In this document: one piece after another, positions 1-8,200 of the stretch | Layout: each line of letters begins with the position of its first letter | Numbering within the stretch: the stretch's first letter is position 1 | Assembly: GCA_022424815.1 (NCBI GenBank) | Contig: JAKMGS010000038.1 | Span: 1 to 14,049 of the forward strand | DNA length: 14,049 bases | Source of the DNA: Schleiferiaceae bacterium | GTDB taxonomy: Bacteria > Bacteroidota > Bacteroidia > Flavobacteriales > Schleiferiaceae | Direction of reading: 5' to 3' | Translations under genes and position numbers: made by a program | The notes under the pieces: model-generated | The model's database searches: none | What the model saw: the letters and a program-made list of their open reading frames with translations, nothing else | What the model was told of the DNA's origin: nothing

Positions 1-1
1 G

Positions 2-289
2 AAAAGTTTAATCAAAGGACAACTGGCTTATTACTACCTCCTCATGGGTATGATCGAAAGCCAGCGCAAAGTAGGTAAGGCAGAGACGTTGCTCAAAAGA
101 GCGCTCAACACTGGATTGAGATTGGACCAAGACAAAGCATTGGCAAAACTGAATCTCGCGGGAATCGCATTGACAAAGCGTCGTAAGAAGGAAGCACAGA
201 TCCTTTTGACCGAGGTGAAAAAGCTTGATAAAAACGGTGCGCTTTCAGAGCAAACCAAATACATCAAGCAACAAATGAAGCGAATCTAA
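2..289 (+). CDS. Helical-repeat (TPR-like) protein, 3' end only
   Basis: This is the C-terminal 95 residues of a protein whose start lies left of the window; the open frame runs in from base 2 to a TAA stop. The visible part is almost wholly helical, with regularly spaced small and hydrophobic residues (A-Y-Y-L-L-G near the start, then KAETLLKRAL, LAKLNLAGIAL and KKEAQILLTEV). This resembles two to three tetratricopeptide-type helical hairpins, which usually mediate protein-protein contacts. It is very rich in Lys and Arg. No signal or membrane segment is seen in this part. A 57-base gap separates it from the next gene, so co-transcription is possible but not shown. An internal ATG at 44 exists, but the frame continues upstream, so that is not the true start. 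The TPR assignment is by pattern only. Confidence 0.6.
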   Translation, partial: KSLIKGQLAYYYLLMGMIESQRKVGKAETLLKRALNTGLRLDQDKALAKLNLAGIALTKRRKKEAQILLTEVKKLDKNGALSEQTKYIKQQMKRI

Positions 290-346
290 AATTTCATTCG
301 AACCTCTTTGGTATTGTGGCGTTAATGGGGTACTCAAACCTCCATT

Positions 347-811
347 ATGTATACAATTGAGAGCATTCAAAAAGTTCCTATCTCCATTGAAGAAGCTTGG
401 GACTTTTTTCAAAACCCAAGCAATCTAGCCACCATCACCCCTGATGGTCTGGGATTCGATATCCTTTCAGAGGTACCGAATAAGATGTACCCTGGATTGT
501 TCATCAACTACAAGGTCAGTCCACTTTTCGGGATAAAAATGAATTGGACCACAGAAATCACCTATGTGGATGCACCAAATTATTTTGTTGACGAACAGCG
601 AGTAGGTCCCTATTCCATCTGGCATCACGAGCACCACTTCAAGGCCATCCCAGGTGGTGTGGAAATGCTCGATCGCGTAAACTATATGGTACCTCTAGGC
701 ATTCTAGGCAAGATTGCACATCCAATTATCGTGCGTCCAAAGCTGGAAGAGATTTTTGATTATCGTTATAAAAAAGTGGTAGAACTCTTTGGTGTATGGC
801 AAGAATCGTAG
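347..811 (+). CDS. SRPBCC-superfamily ligand-binding protein (COG4276 type)
   Basis: A 154-residue cytoplasmic protein of the START/SRPBCC (cyclase/dehydrase) fold, a helix-grip barrel with a hydrophobic pocket. The N-terminal half has the usual layout: a beta strand, then a helix (PISIEEAWDFFQNPSNL), then T-P, where these proteins read 'npenL..iTP'. A strongly typical stretch follows at residues 88-99, G-P-Y-S-I-W-H-H-E-H-H-F. After it comes G-G-V-E-M-L-D-R-V-N-Y and a closing amphipathic helix ending in I-F-D-Y-R-Y-K...L-F-G. Length fits the family. The ligand is unknown and no catalytic residues can be named; members are usually annotated only as SRPBCC or cell-division-inhibitor-like. It is the first gene of a compact plus-strand run, and its last 16 bases overlap the next gene. 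The start ATG has no clear Shine-Dalgarno sequence, which is normal in Bacteroidota. Confidence 0.82.
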   Translation: MYTIESIQKVPISIEEAWDFFQNPSNLATITPDGLGFDILSEVPNKMYPGLFINYKVSPLFGIKMNWTTEITYVDAPNYFVDEQRVGPYSIWHHEHHFKAIPGGVEMLDRVNYMVPLGILGKIAHPIIVRPKLEEIFDYRYKKVVELFGVWQES

Positions 812-1380
812 GCATAGATTACGGCTCGAAGCTAGCAGGCACAACAGTTCAAGCAATTTTCGATACGGATACGAAACAGATTCTTCTGCAACAAAGCGCG
901 AAGAAACAAGATGCAGATGCCTTTGTCCTGTCCGTACTTCGTGAGCATCCAGCGGATATCGTCGGCATAGATGCTCCCCTTTCCCTACCTGGTGTTTATA
1001 TAGGACTTAAGGGCCACCATGATTTCCATTATCGTGCGGCTGATCGGCAAGCTAAGGCTATGAGCCCTATGTTTCTAGGTGGATTGACGGCAAGGGCAAT
1101 GAAATTGGCCTCGGAAATTGATGCGACGACCATTGAGGTGTACCCAAAGCTTAGTGCGGAACGTCATCAACTTCAAGAACTTGGTTACAAAGGCGACAAG
1201 GAGGCTATTACGCCTTGTCTAAAGGCATTCGTCCAACGAACTGAATTGCCAGTTGAGGGGTTATCTATGGAGAATTGGCACCAATTCGATGCCTTACTCG
1301 CGTTAGAAATTACCTGGCGCCAACACAACAACCTCGCAGACCATTATGGCGATGCGAAGGAAGGAAAGCTTTATTTTTGA
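796..1380 (+). CDS. DUF429 protein, predicted nuclease of RNase H fold
   Basis: A 194-residue protein resembling the DUF429 (COG2410-like) family, predicted to have the RNase H/RuvC fold. Residues 4-12 read I-V-G-I-D-Y-G-S-K, the usual first strand with an acidic residue (D8). Residues 55-62, I-V-G-I-D-A-P-L, give D59; T-I-E-V-Y-P at 112-117 gives E114; H-Q-F-D-A-L-L-A-L near the end gives D165. These four acidic residues are placed as expected for a two-metal nuclease centre in this fold, but no activity is known for the family. It starts inside the SRPBCC gene (16-nt overlap, different frame) and ends 3 bases before the DUF2452 gene, so translational coupling is likely. No signal peptide. 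The family call is fairly sure; the nuclease function is inference. Confidence 0.78.
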   Translation: MARIVGIDYGSKLAGTTVQAIFDTDTKQILLQQSAKKQDADAFVLSVLREHPADIVGIDAPLSLPGVYIGLKGHHDFHYRAADRQAKAMSPMFLGGLTARAMKLASEIDATTIEVYPKLSAERHQLQELGYKGDKEAITPCLKAFVQRTELPVEGLSMENWHQFDALLALEITWRQHNNLADHYGDAKEGKLYF

Positions 1381-1383
1381 CCC

Positions 1384-1824
1384 ATGGCTAAGGACAAACG
1401 TACCCACAACCCTATCGATCCGGATAAAATCGCTGAAAATGCGAATATTCTCCCCTACGGCTCTAGTGTAAGCGCGCCTTCATTCAAGGCTTTAGATGCC
1501 GTGAAGAACAAAAGCCTTGATCTCAATGCCATGGAGTTGCAGACGGACATGCAACTTGATCAAATCCGTGCGCAAATTGAATTATTAGCCGAACAAGCTC
1601 GCAAGATTCATGAACGCAAAGCATTAAGTGAAGAAATTTACAAGGCTCAGATGGGATTCAAGCCAGAAATTAATCACGTCTATTACCTATACCGTAAAAA
1701 TGAAGATCAGAATGTGTTGAGCATGATTGCACCGCATGAATGGCGCAATTGTCCACATGAGTTTATGTATCAAATTCGATTGCTTGCGGACCATACTTGG
1801 GACATACTCGATTACCGCCAATAA
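1384..1824 (+). CDS. DUF2452 domain-containing protein
   Basis: A 146-residue cytoplasmic protein of unknown function. The N terminus is polar and probably extended (N-P-I-D-P-D-K-I, then L-P-Y-G-S-S-V-S-A-P). A long amphipathic, probably coiled-coil helix follows at about residues 48-90. The C-terminal block is typical of DUF2452: G-F-K-P-E-I-N-H-V-Y-Y-L-Y-R-K, then V-L-S-M-I-A-P-H-E-W around 111-120. No catalytic motif is recognisable. It lies between the DUF429 gene (3-base gap) and the hydrolase gene, whose ATG shares one base with this gene's TAA (TAATG). That arrangement suggests translational reinitiation and a common transcript. The family call rests on recalled similarity of the C-terminal block. 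Confidence 0.75.
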   Translation: MAKDKRTHNPIDPDKIAENANILPYGSSVSAPSFKALDAVKNKSLDLNAMELQTDMQLDQIRAQIELLAEQARKIHERKALSEEIYKAQMGFKPEINHVYYLYRKNEDQNVLSMIAPHEWRNCPHEFMYQIRLLADHTWDILDYRQ

Positions 1825-2438
1825 TGCTCTCTTACATCCATCACATTTCTGATCCCAAGCTTCCAACACTGGTATTGTTACACGGTTACGGATCTAACAA
1901 GGAAGACCTTTATGGTCTCAAACCCTATTTGCCAAAACTCAACATTGTAAGCTTCCAGGCCCCCATTTCGTTGGGTATGGGAGGTTATGCTTGGTATCCC
2001 ATTGAATGGGAAAACGGCGCCAAAATGATTGACGGCGATGCTGTCGAAGAGGCTGCTCAGCTCGTACTGGAATCCCTGAAGACATGGCAAAAGCAACATG
2101 TAGAAAGTAACGAGGTGTTTATTGGTGGATTTTCTCAAGGGGCCATCACCTCGCTTCAAATTCTATTACAAGGATTCAGCGCTAAAGGGTTCGTTTTGAT
2201 GAGCGGCTATGCACTTCCAGAATGGCACGAAGCACTAAAATCAATATCGACAGACGCTCCTATTTTTCAGAGCCATGGTACGATGGACCCGGTCATCCCA
2301 TATACATGGGCACAGGCTACAGCAGAAGGTCTCTCCCATTCAAGAGATTACACCTTCCGTTCTTACCCCATGGCACACAGCCTGAATGCCCAGTGTTTAC
2401 AGGATATTCATGAGTTTTTAACTCCCTTGCTCGAGTAG
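1824..2438 (+). CDS. Alpha/beta hydrolase, carboxylesterase/phospholipase family
   Basis: A 204-residue serine hydrolase of the small carboxylesterase/lysophospholipase type (PF02230-like). The complete fold signature is visible: L-L-H-G-Y-G-S-N at residues 18-25 (oxyanion side), the nucleophile elbow G-F-S-Q-G with Ser104, the acid Asp155 in H-G-T-M-D-P-V-I-P, and His185 in Y-P-M-A-H-S. Length fits the family, and no signal peptide is present, so it is cytoplasmic. I chose the ATG at 1824, which overlaps the preceding stop codon (TAATG). The frame is open further left to an ATG at 1797, but that would add nine residues overlapping DUF2452 and is less likely. Likely substrates are short-chain esters or lysolipids; the exact one cannot be read. 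Its 3' end overlaps the convergent epimerase gene by 21 bases. Confidence 0.87.
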   Translation: MLSYIHHISDPKLPTLVLLHGYGSNKEDLYGLKPYLPKLNIVSFQAPISLGMGGYAWYPIEWENGAKMIDGDAVEEAAQLVLESLKTWQKQHVESNEVFIGGFSQGAITSLQILLQGFSAKGFVLMSGYALPEWHEALKSISTDAPIFQSHGTMDPVIPYTWAQATAEGLSHSRDYTFRSYPMAHSLNAQCLQDIHEFLTPLLE

Positions 2439-3503
2439 GAATTGGGCGATTTGTGATGCTGCATCACCTCTTCCATATGGAGTTTCTTCCGGTAGTGGTT
2501 GATTCAACATACTACGGACTTTCTGACTCAACGGTTCAGTACTTCCTAGTGGATGTAACACATTCGCTGCGATATCCACTAATTCTACCCATTCTGTTTC
2601 ATTTCTTAGTGTGATACAATGTTTCCCTAAGAAATAGGCCTCTTTCTGTAGACCTCCGCTATCGGTAATCACGATCGCACATTGCTGAATGGCCCAAAGC
2701 ATTTCTAAATACCCCACCGGGGGTGAAGTATTAAACGCTATCTCTACCCCTTCCTTTTCCACTTCATTTCGTGTGGACGGGTGTAATGGCATCCAAACCG
2801 GAATTCCATGCAGATGTAATTCATTCAGACTTGAGATTCGTTCCTTCAATCGTTCTGGATGCTTCACGTTCTCCATGCGGTGCAAGGTCGCCAAAGCAAA
2901 AGGCTTTTGAAACCACTCTAATGCCCCCATAGCCTTGCGATGACGGGCAAAGGGAGAGAACATCTGAACCGCATCGAACATGGTATCTCCTACGTTCACC
3001 ACACGTTGATGTGGAGATAAGAATCCTTCGTCTTCAATGTTTTGATCAGCAGCCGAAGAGGGAGTAAATAGGATGTGTGAAAACTCATCGGTTTGAATCC
3101 TATTCCATTCTTCAGGCATTTCATCGTTAAAGGAACGAAGACCGGCTTCAACATGAATGATAGGAACACCTTGTTTTTCGGCAGCTAATGCACCAGCTAA
3201 GGTTGAATTCGTATCACCGAACACCAGAACATATTGAGGAGCAACCTCTGTAATGATGGGACATAAATCTGCAACGATTTTGTCGATCATCGCATCCCGT
3301 TGTAACCCGCCACATTCTAAAACTGCATAAGGTTTTGGCAAGTCCAATTCTTCGAAAAACACGGCACTCATTTCGGGATCATAATGCTGTCCTGTGTGGA
3401 TCACAAACTCTTGAATGCCAGCATTTTTAAAAACTCTACTTACAGGAGCGCTTTTAATAAACTGGGGACGTGCGCCGACGATGGTTAGAATGCGAATACT
3501 CAC
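2418..3503 (-). CDS. wbpI: UDP-sugar 2-epimerase, non-hydrolysing (WbpI/WlbD-like)
   Basis: A 361-residue cytoplasmic enzyme of the WecB/WbpI family, GT-B fold. The N-terminal G-A-R-P-Q-F-I-K (residues 10-17), H-T-G-Q-H-Y-D and G-D-T-N-S-T follow the WbpI/WlbD branch rather than E. coli WecB, which reads G-T-R-P-E-A-I-K and G-D-T-T-T-T. Expected active-site residues are present: D97, E119 (V-E-A-G-L-R), E131 (P-E-E), H208 (T-L-H-R-M-E-N), and the UDP-binding D-S-G-G at 281-284. In known pathways the WbpI branch converts UDP-GlcNAc(3NAc)A to UDP-ManNAc(3NAc)A; the two neighbouring genes support that role. Ordinary UDP-GlcNAc to UDP-ManNAc epimerisation remains the alternative. Translation begins at GTG (3503), sharing GTGA with the stop of the acetyltransferase. 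It ends 21 bases inside the convergent esterase gene. Confidence 0.85.
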   Translation of the reverse strand: MSIRILTIVGARPQFIKSAPVSRVFKNAGIQEFVIHTGQHYDPEMSAVFFEELDLPKPYAVLECGGLQRDAMIDKIVADLCPIITEVAPQYVLVFGDTNSTLAGALAAEKQGVPIIHVEAGLRSFNDEMPEEWNRIQTDEFSHILFTPSSAADQNIEDEGFLSPHQRVVNVGDTMFDAVQMFSPFARHRKAMGALEWFQKPFALATLHRMENVKHPERLKERISSLNELHLHGIPVWMPLHPSTRNEVEKEGVEIAFNTSPPVGYLEMLWAIQQCAIVITDSGGLQKEAYFLGKHCITLRNETEWVELVDIAANVLHPLGSTEPLSQKVRSMLNQPLPEETPYGRGDAASQIAQFLLEQGS

Positions 3504-4072
3504 GATACAGCGCGTACTTTTCCATCCACTAATTCGTAGGCATCGCCTAATTCTGGACAGTGTGCTTTACCCTGAGCATCGAATGTTAATCTTCGGCCCG
3601 CTTTACTGACCCAACCAATTCTTTTGGCCGGTACACCGACATATAAGCCATAGGGCTCCACCGCTGTGTTTATAACTGCTCCGGCGCCAATAAAAGCATA
3701 TTCCCCAAGGTTATTCCCGCAAACGATCGTGGCATTCGCCCCGATGCTTGCACCTCTGCCCACCTTGGTGCTGAGATAGTCCTTACGTTCAATAAAAGCG
3801 CGAGGTACATCTACATTGGTAAAAACCATGGAAGGCCCAAGGAATACACCTTCCTCTAGCTCTACCCCTTCATATACACTCACGTTGTTCTGAATCTTGG
3901 CGCCTTTTCCGATGCGAACGTTCTTCGCAATGAAGACGTTCTGACCAATAGTACACCCCTCTCCTATACTAGCTTGAGGCATGATATGACTGTAATGCCA
4001 AATCTTAGTGCCACCGCCAATGGCAGCACCTTCGTCCACAGTTGCGGTAGGATGAATGAAGATATCGGTCAT
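3500..4072 (-). CDS. wbpD: UDP-3-amino-sugar N-acetyltransferase (WbpD/WlbB-like)
   Basis: A 190-residue left-handed parallel beta-helix acetyltransferase, probably a trimer. Hexapeptide repeats run from about residue 10 to 135 (I-G-E-G-C-T, I-G-Q-N-V-F, I-G-K-G-A-K and so on). The WbpD/WlbB hallmark is strong: K-I-Q-N-N-V-S-V-Y at 59-67, then L-E-E-G-V-F-L-G-P-S-M-V-F-T-N-V (72-87), E-R-K-D, G-A-N-A-T-I-V-C-G, and V-G-V-P-A-K-R-I-G-W near 145-154. The C-terminal tail C-P-E-L-G-D also fits. The family acetylates the 3-amino group of UDP-GlcNAc3NA with acetyl-CoA, giving UDP-2,3-diacetamido glucuronic acid. The gene sits between the matching aminotransferase and epimerase with 4-nt overlaps on both sides (ATGA upstream, GTGA downstream), so co-translation in one pathway is very likely. 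Confidence 0.87.
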   Translation of the reverse strand: MTDIFIHPTATVDEGAAIGGGTKIWHYSHIMPQASIGEGCTIGQNVFIAKNVRIGKGAKIQNNVSVYEGVELEEGVFLGPSMVFTNVDVPRAFIERKDYLSTKVGRGASIGANATIVCGNNLGEYAFIGAGAVINTAVEPYGLYVGVPAKRIGWVSKAGRRLTFDAQGKAHCPELGDAYELVDGKVRAVS

Positions 4073-5163
4073 GATAAAAATGCTTTAATGGTATCTACAA
4101 CGAGTTTGATTTCTTCCGTTTCCATGGCCTCATGAATAGGTAAACTCAACACTTCGTGTGATAACCGTTCAGAAACCTGCAGAGACACCTTTGGAGTCCA
4201 ATGTTTATAGGCCTCCTGTTGATGCAGTCCCATCGGATAATATACCATAGAGTCTATTCCATGTTCCTTCAAAAATGCTTGAAGCCCATCTCTTTTTCCG
4301 TCGAGGATACGAATGGTGAACTGGTGAAGGATATGGCCGTCCACTATATCGGGGAGAATTATACCATCCACGCCGCTCAACGCATCGTGGTACATGGACG
4401 CGAGTCTTTTTTTACTTTCAACACTCTGATTGAAATATTTCAATTTCACAGCTAAAACAGCCGCCTGCAAAGGGTCTAATCTAGAGTTCACACCTATGCA
4501 TTGATGGTGGTATTTCTTGGATTGGCCGTGACTCGAAATGCGCTTGGCTCGTGCAAGAAGGTCCGGATTACGACTGCTTATCGCTCCACCGTCGCCCATT
4601 CCTCCCAATGATTTTGTAGGGAAAAAACTAAAGGTTCCCAATGCCCCAACAGTACCGGCATATTGTCCGGCGTAGGGGCCTGAAGTCCATTGCGCCCCGA
4701 AGGCTTGGGCTGTATCTTCTACAATAGCAACGCCCGGTAATGCCTGTTCAACGGCAGCAACATCCGCACAACGACCGTACAAATGGACCACTATGATCGC
4801 CTTGGTTTGAGGGGTATATAGAGTGGATAATTGATCCAGATCAAGATTAAAGGTGCGTTCATCGACATCACACCAAACGGCCGTGGCTCCCAACAACCCT
4901 ATGACCTCAGCACTAGCTGCATAGGTGAAGGCTGGGACGATAACTTCATCGCCAGGCCCTATTCCTAAGGCCATTAATGCGATTTGAAGCGCATCTGTAC
5001 CGTTGGCGACCCCAATGGTCTGTGCACCTAGGTACTTGGATAAATCGGCCTCTAAAGCAGCAGATTCCGGTCCCCCAATGTATTGACCACTGTGCATAAC
5101 GCGCTCCAATGCAGCAGAAAGCTCCTCCTGGTAAGGACGATGAATTCTCTGAAAATCAAGCAT
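4069..5163 (-). CDS. wbpE: PLP sugar aminotransferase, DegT/DnrJ/EryC1 family (WbpE/WlbC-like)
   Basis: A 364-residue (from ATG 5163) PLP-dependent aminotransferase of fold type I. Near the N terminus are G-Q-Y-I-G-G-P-E and A-N-G-T-D-A-L-Q-I-A. The central V-E-D-T-A-Q-A-F-G-A holds the aspartate that contacts the PLP nitrogen. F-F-P-T-K-S-L-G-G-M-G-D-G-G contains the Schiff-base lysine (K184 in this numbering). S-H-G-Q-S-K-K-Y-H-H and G-V-N-S-R-L-D-P-L-Q-A-A complete the family pattern. WbpE/WlbC puts a 3-amino group on UDP-3-keto-GlcNAcA using glutamate. I prefer ATG 5163: it gives M-L-D-F, matching the M-I-E-F start remembered for WbpE, and has an A-rich leader. A GTG at 5178 would add five residues. 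It is first in the three-gene cassette; its stop overlaps the acetyltransferase start (ATGA). No convincing promoter is seen in the 60-base gap upstream. Confidence 0.87.
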   Translation of the reverse strand: MLDFQRIHRPYQEELSAALERVMHSGQYIGGPESAALEADLSKYLGAQTIGVANGTDALQIALMALGIGPGDEVIVPAFTYAASAEVIGLLGATAVWCDVDERTFNLDLDQLSTLYTPQTKAIIVVHLYGRCADVAAVEQALPGVAIVEDTAQAFGAQWTSGPYAGQYAGTVGALGTFSFFPTKSLGGMGDGGAISSRNPDLLARAKRISSHGQSKKYHHQCIGVNSRLDPLQAAVLAVKLKYFNQSVESKKRLASMYHDALSGVDGIILPDIVDGHILHQFTIRILDGKRDGLQAFLKEHGIDSMVYYPMGLHQQEAYKHWTPKVSLQVSERLSHEVLSLPIHEAMETEEIKLVVDTIKAFLS

Positions 5164-5223
5164 TTTTATTGTGGACACGGCTCAGTCGTTTACAGATGCA
5201 AAATAGCGAAGTTCCTATACATA

Positions 5224-8200
5224 TCAGTTAACGACCATCCACTTCAAAGCGTGTGTTTGTTCACCATGAATAAATTGGACCGTATAAGCACCTTTTACCA
5301 AAGGCCTTTCAATCATCACTGTTCTCATTCCTGACTCGACCTCTCGCTCCGAGACCAGCGTACCTTGGGACGAAATTAAACGTACCGTACCGCCTTGAAA
5401 AGGTGATGGTAGAAATAGTATTCCTGTTCCAGAACTACTAGGGTTAGGCGCTATGCGTAGTGACCCCTCATATGCGTTCGAAAATGAAGAGGGATCTTCA
5501 GGATGTGCAATGTCTTTTGGGCATAAGTGTGGGCTAATACTTTGAGTAGGGTTATACTTTAGGTAAATGGGGTCCCGATGCTGTCTGAGCTCTGTACTTC
5601 CATTAAAGCTGAAGGCATTGTACGATGCCGCGAGTTGTAAAACACCGTTAATCCGAGCAATAGCTACTGATGGGTCAATAGATCCATATAGATCATAGCC
5701 TACATTCCCTTGAAATCTATTGTGACCTTGAGCCAAGTCCAAACCTTTTACTTGTCGTAGGTAAATTGCAGTATCATTGTTGATCCAAGTAGTACTCGCA
5801 TGACGCGCCAAATCCAACCTACCTTCTTGAACGAGGAGCCCTAACTTGTTAAATTGAAATGATGAACAAGTGATTAGAAGGTGGACATTTGAAACGGTCA
5901 ATCCAACTTTCTTACAATGCTTAAAGTTGCTGCTGCTGATGGCTACAGCACCACCATTGGCTTCTATTTCGGCTCCCATTACACAAGATTCGAAAGTGTT
6001 GGATTCAAACGAAGTGGGGATTGATAATGCTCTTAGACCAACCTCACATCCATTGAAATAGGAATGCCTTAATGACCAATTTGTAGAATCGGAGATAGTC
6101 ACTGCCGCCAACCCCTTAATGAACCGACATTGGTCTACAAGCAGTTCAGGACCCAAGGCAATTAAAGACATATAGGGTTTTTCATCCACTTGCTCGAAGC
6201 GGCAATGTTTGAAATCACCGCTCGTCTCCAATTCAATAGTGCCTTGGTTGTTCAGTGAACATTGTACATCGGTGCAATGCATGTAAGCTAATTTTGAAGG
6301 AACCCTTACCACTCCATCTACCCTGATTTTCTGGGATTCTATAGCGATGGCACCATTCCCCTCAAATGTAGTCGTGGATTGTAATTCTATCGTCCCTGAT
6401 GCTAGTGGAGAAAAGGTTGCTCCAGGTAAAATTTCCATAACGCCCTTTTGGATCAACGATCCTCCATTTAAATGTAACTCTGCTTTAGGGTGAATGACCA
6501 ATTTTGCGCCCTCCTCTACAATCAATCTACTGCCCGGACCGACCACCGTTTTGCTCTTAGCAAAAAGAACAAGCGTACTCCCCTTCTTGATATAAAGGTC
6601 TGCTGTTCGATCAGCGTGATCCCCGACATCTAAGCTTCCCAAGACTTCAAGTACACTTCCCTGACATCCAGGGCCTACATAAAAACTCAATTGTTGTTGA
6701 GTGGCAGCAACCACGGAACTAGTGGGCTTACCCACAGGACCTTGACAGGCAAGCTTCAAATGACCTCCGGCCGCGATTTGGACATCGCTTAAATTCGATT
6801 GGTACCGCTGGCCAATGCCCGTGGGCAATGCGTTATTATATATCCCTGTAATGGGCTGAGTGTAGGAATCGTATATCGAATGGAATTGATTTAAAATGTA
6901 TTCGATGATTTCCTCTGTGGTTTCAATGTGCATCTGATTCTTTGCACTGTCTTGATCATCTGAACGGGGTGCGTAAAAAGACGTAAACGGAATTTCATGC
7001 AGCCGCTGATCAATACGTAAGCTATCGTACCGAAGGTCAAGTGCACTATGGCTGGGGATAAAGCAATGGGTTTGGTTGAACACCTGAACAAAAGGATAAT
7101 CGAACGACTCTGGTGTATCGGTAAGCGAGCCTGGAATATGATCAAAAGCATGAAAATACTGAGCTTTAGGCACTCTTGTTCCTTGTTTCAAAGAAGCATT
7201 ATACAGGGATTGAAGCTTTTGATGGGTGGCCAATTGTATGCGCTCCACCGCAGCATTTACCACATTCGCAGGGATGAAATTTGTGGCATGTCCTGCACTA
7301 TAGATCAATTGTGCCGAAGCTGCACCACTCATTGAGGTCCATCTCATTTGGGCAACTCGCCAAATGTTCTTCAGCTTCGTAGACTCCATCAAAAAAAGTC
7401 GCTGTCCTGTATGAGCTTCACTTCTTGCCCCTACAACCTGCATGTTTTTACGTACGCCCTGTCTATTAAACTGTAAAGTGTCGGGCAGCGCTCCTATATG
7501 GTGCCCCACAGGAACATTTCCTTCCCAGCCATAGGCAATGTAGCGATCCAAAGAATCCTCTGGCTCAGAATTCAGTCCCTCAATACTGCCATTACAAACC
7601 CCAAACGAATACATACCCTCTAGTTGACGGTTTTCTACAGCTCCGTGAAAAGTTTCAAAAGATGCTTTTGCCACGGGATCATAATGAGAAACCAGCATTT
7701 GATGGGCGGCTTTCGATGCCAGTGTATAGTCCCACGGATTGGACAATACCTTAACCGCTGGAAACAGCGCTGCCATGCGCTCTGTCTGTGCTTGAATGCC
7801 CACTGGAATAAATGCTCCTCTGTGGGGAGAATCAAACGTAGCATATGCGCCGACTCCAACACAACAACTTTGTTCCTCTGCTTGTATTAAAGCGTATCGA
7901 GTAATAAGTCCCCCAAGAGACGCTCCAACCACCGTGGTAGCATGCTCAGGACCTTGTTGTTGAATCCACTGTAGAACCTGTAGTAATGTTTCTGCATTTT
8001 CCTCAACAGCCAGCTTTGATTCTTCAAAATCAACATAGACGATATCGTGATTCCGCAACAACAAACTGTCCATGAGCCAAGCGAGCTTCGACATATGTGC
8101 GTAGATTCTATCCCCATTGCTGTTGAACACATAGCCCGTAGAAACAGATTCGTAATGCAAATAGCCATAGGCTTGGGCCGTCCCCTCGAAACCTTCTACT

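Noticed and set aside
2412..2424. Small hairpin GAGTT-TTT-AACTC at the convergent gene ends, considered as a terminator.
   Set aside because: The stem is only 5 bp and AT-rich with no T-run on either strand, so it would not terminate transcription.
4429..4444. A perfect 16-bp palindrome, ATTGAAATATTTCAAT.
   Set aside because: It is AT-rich and inside the aminotransferase coding region; one such palindrome in 14 kb is near chance expectation and no second copy was seen.
5164..5223. Promoter for the sugar cassette in the gap before the aminotransferase.
   Set aside because: TATTTTGC is only a partial match to the -7 consensus and no TTG lies at the right distance.
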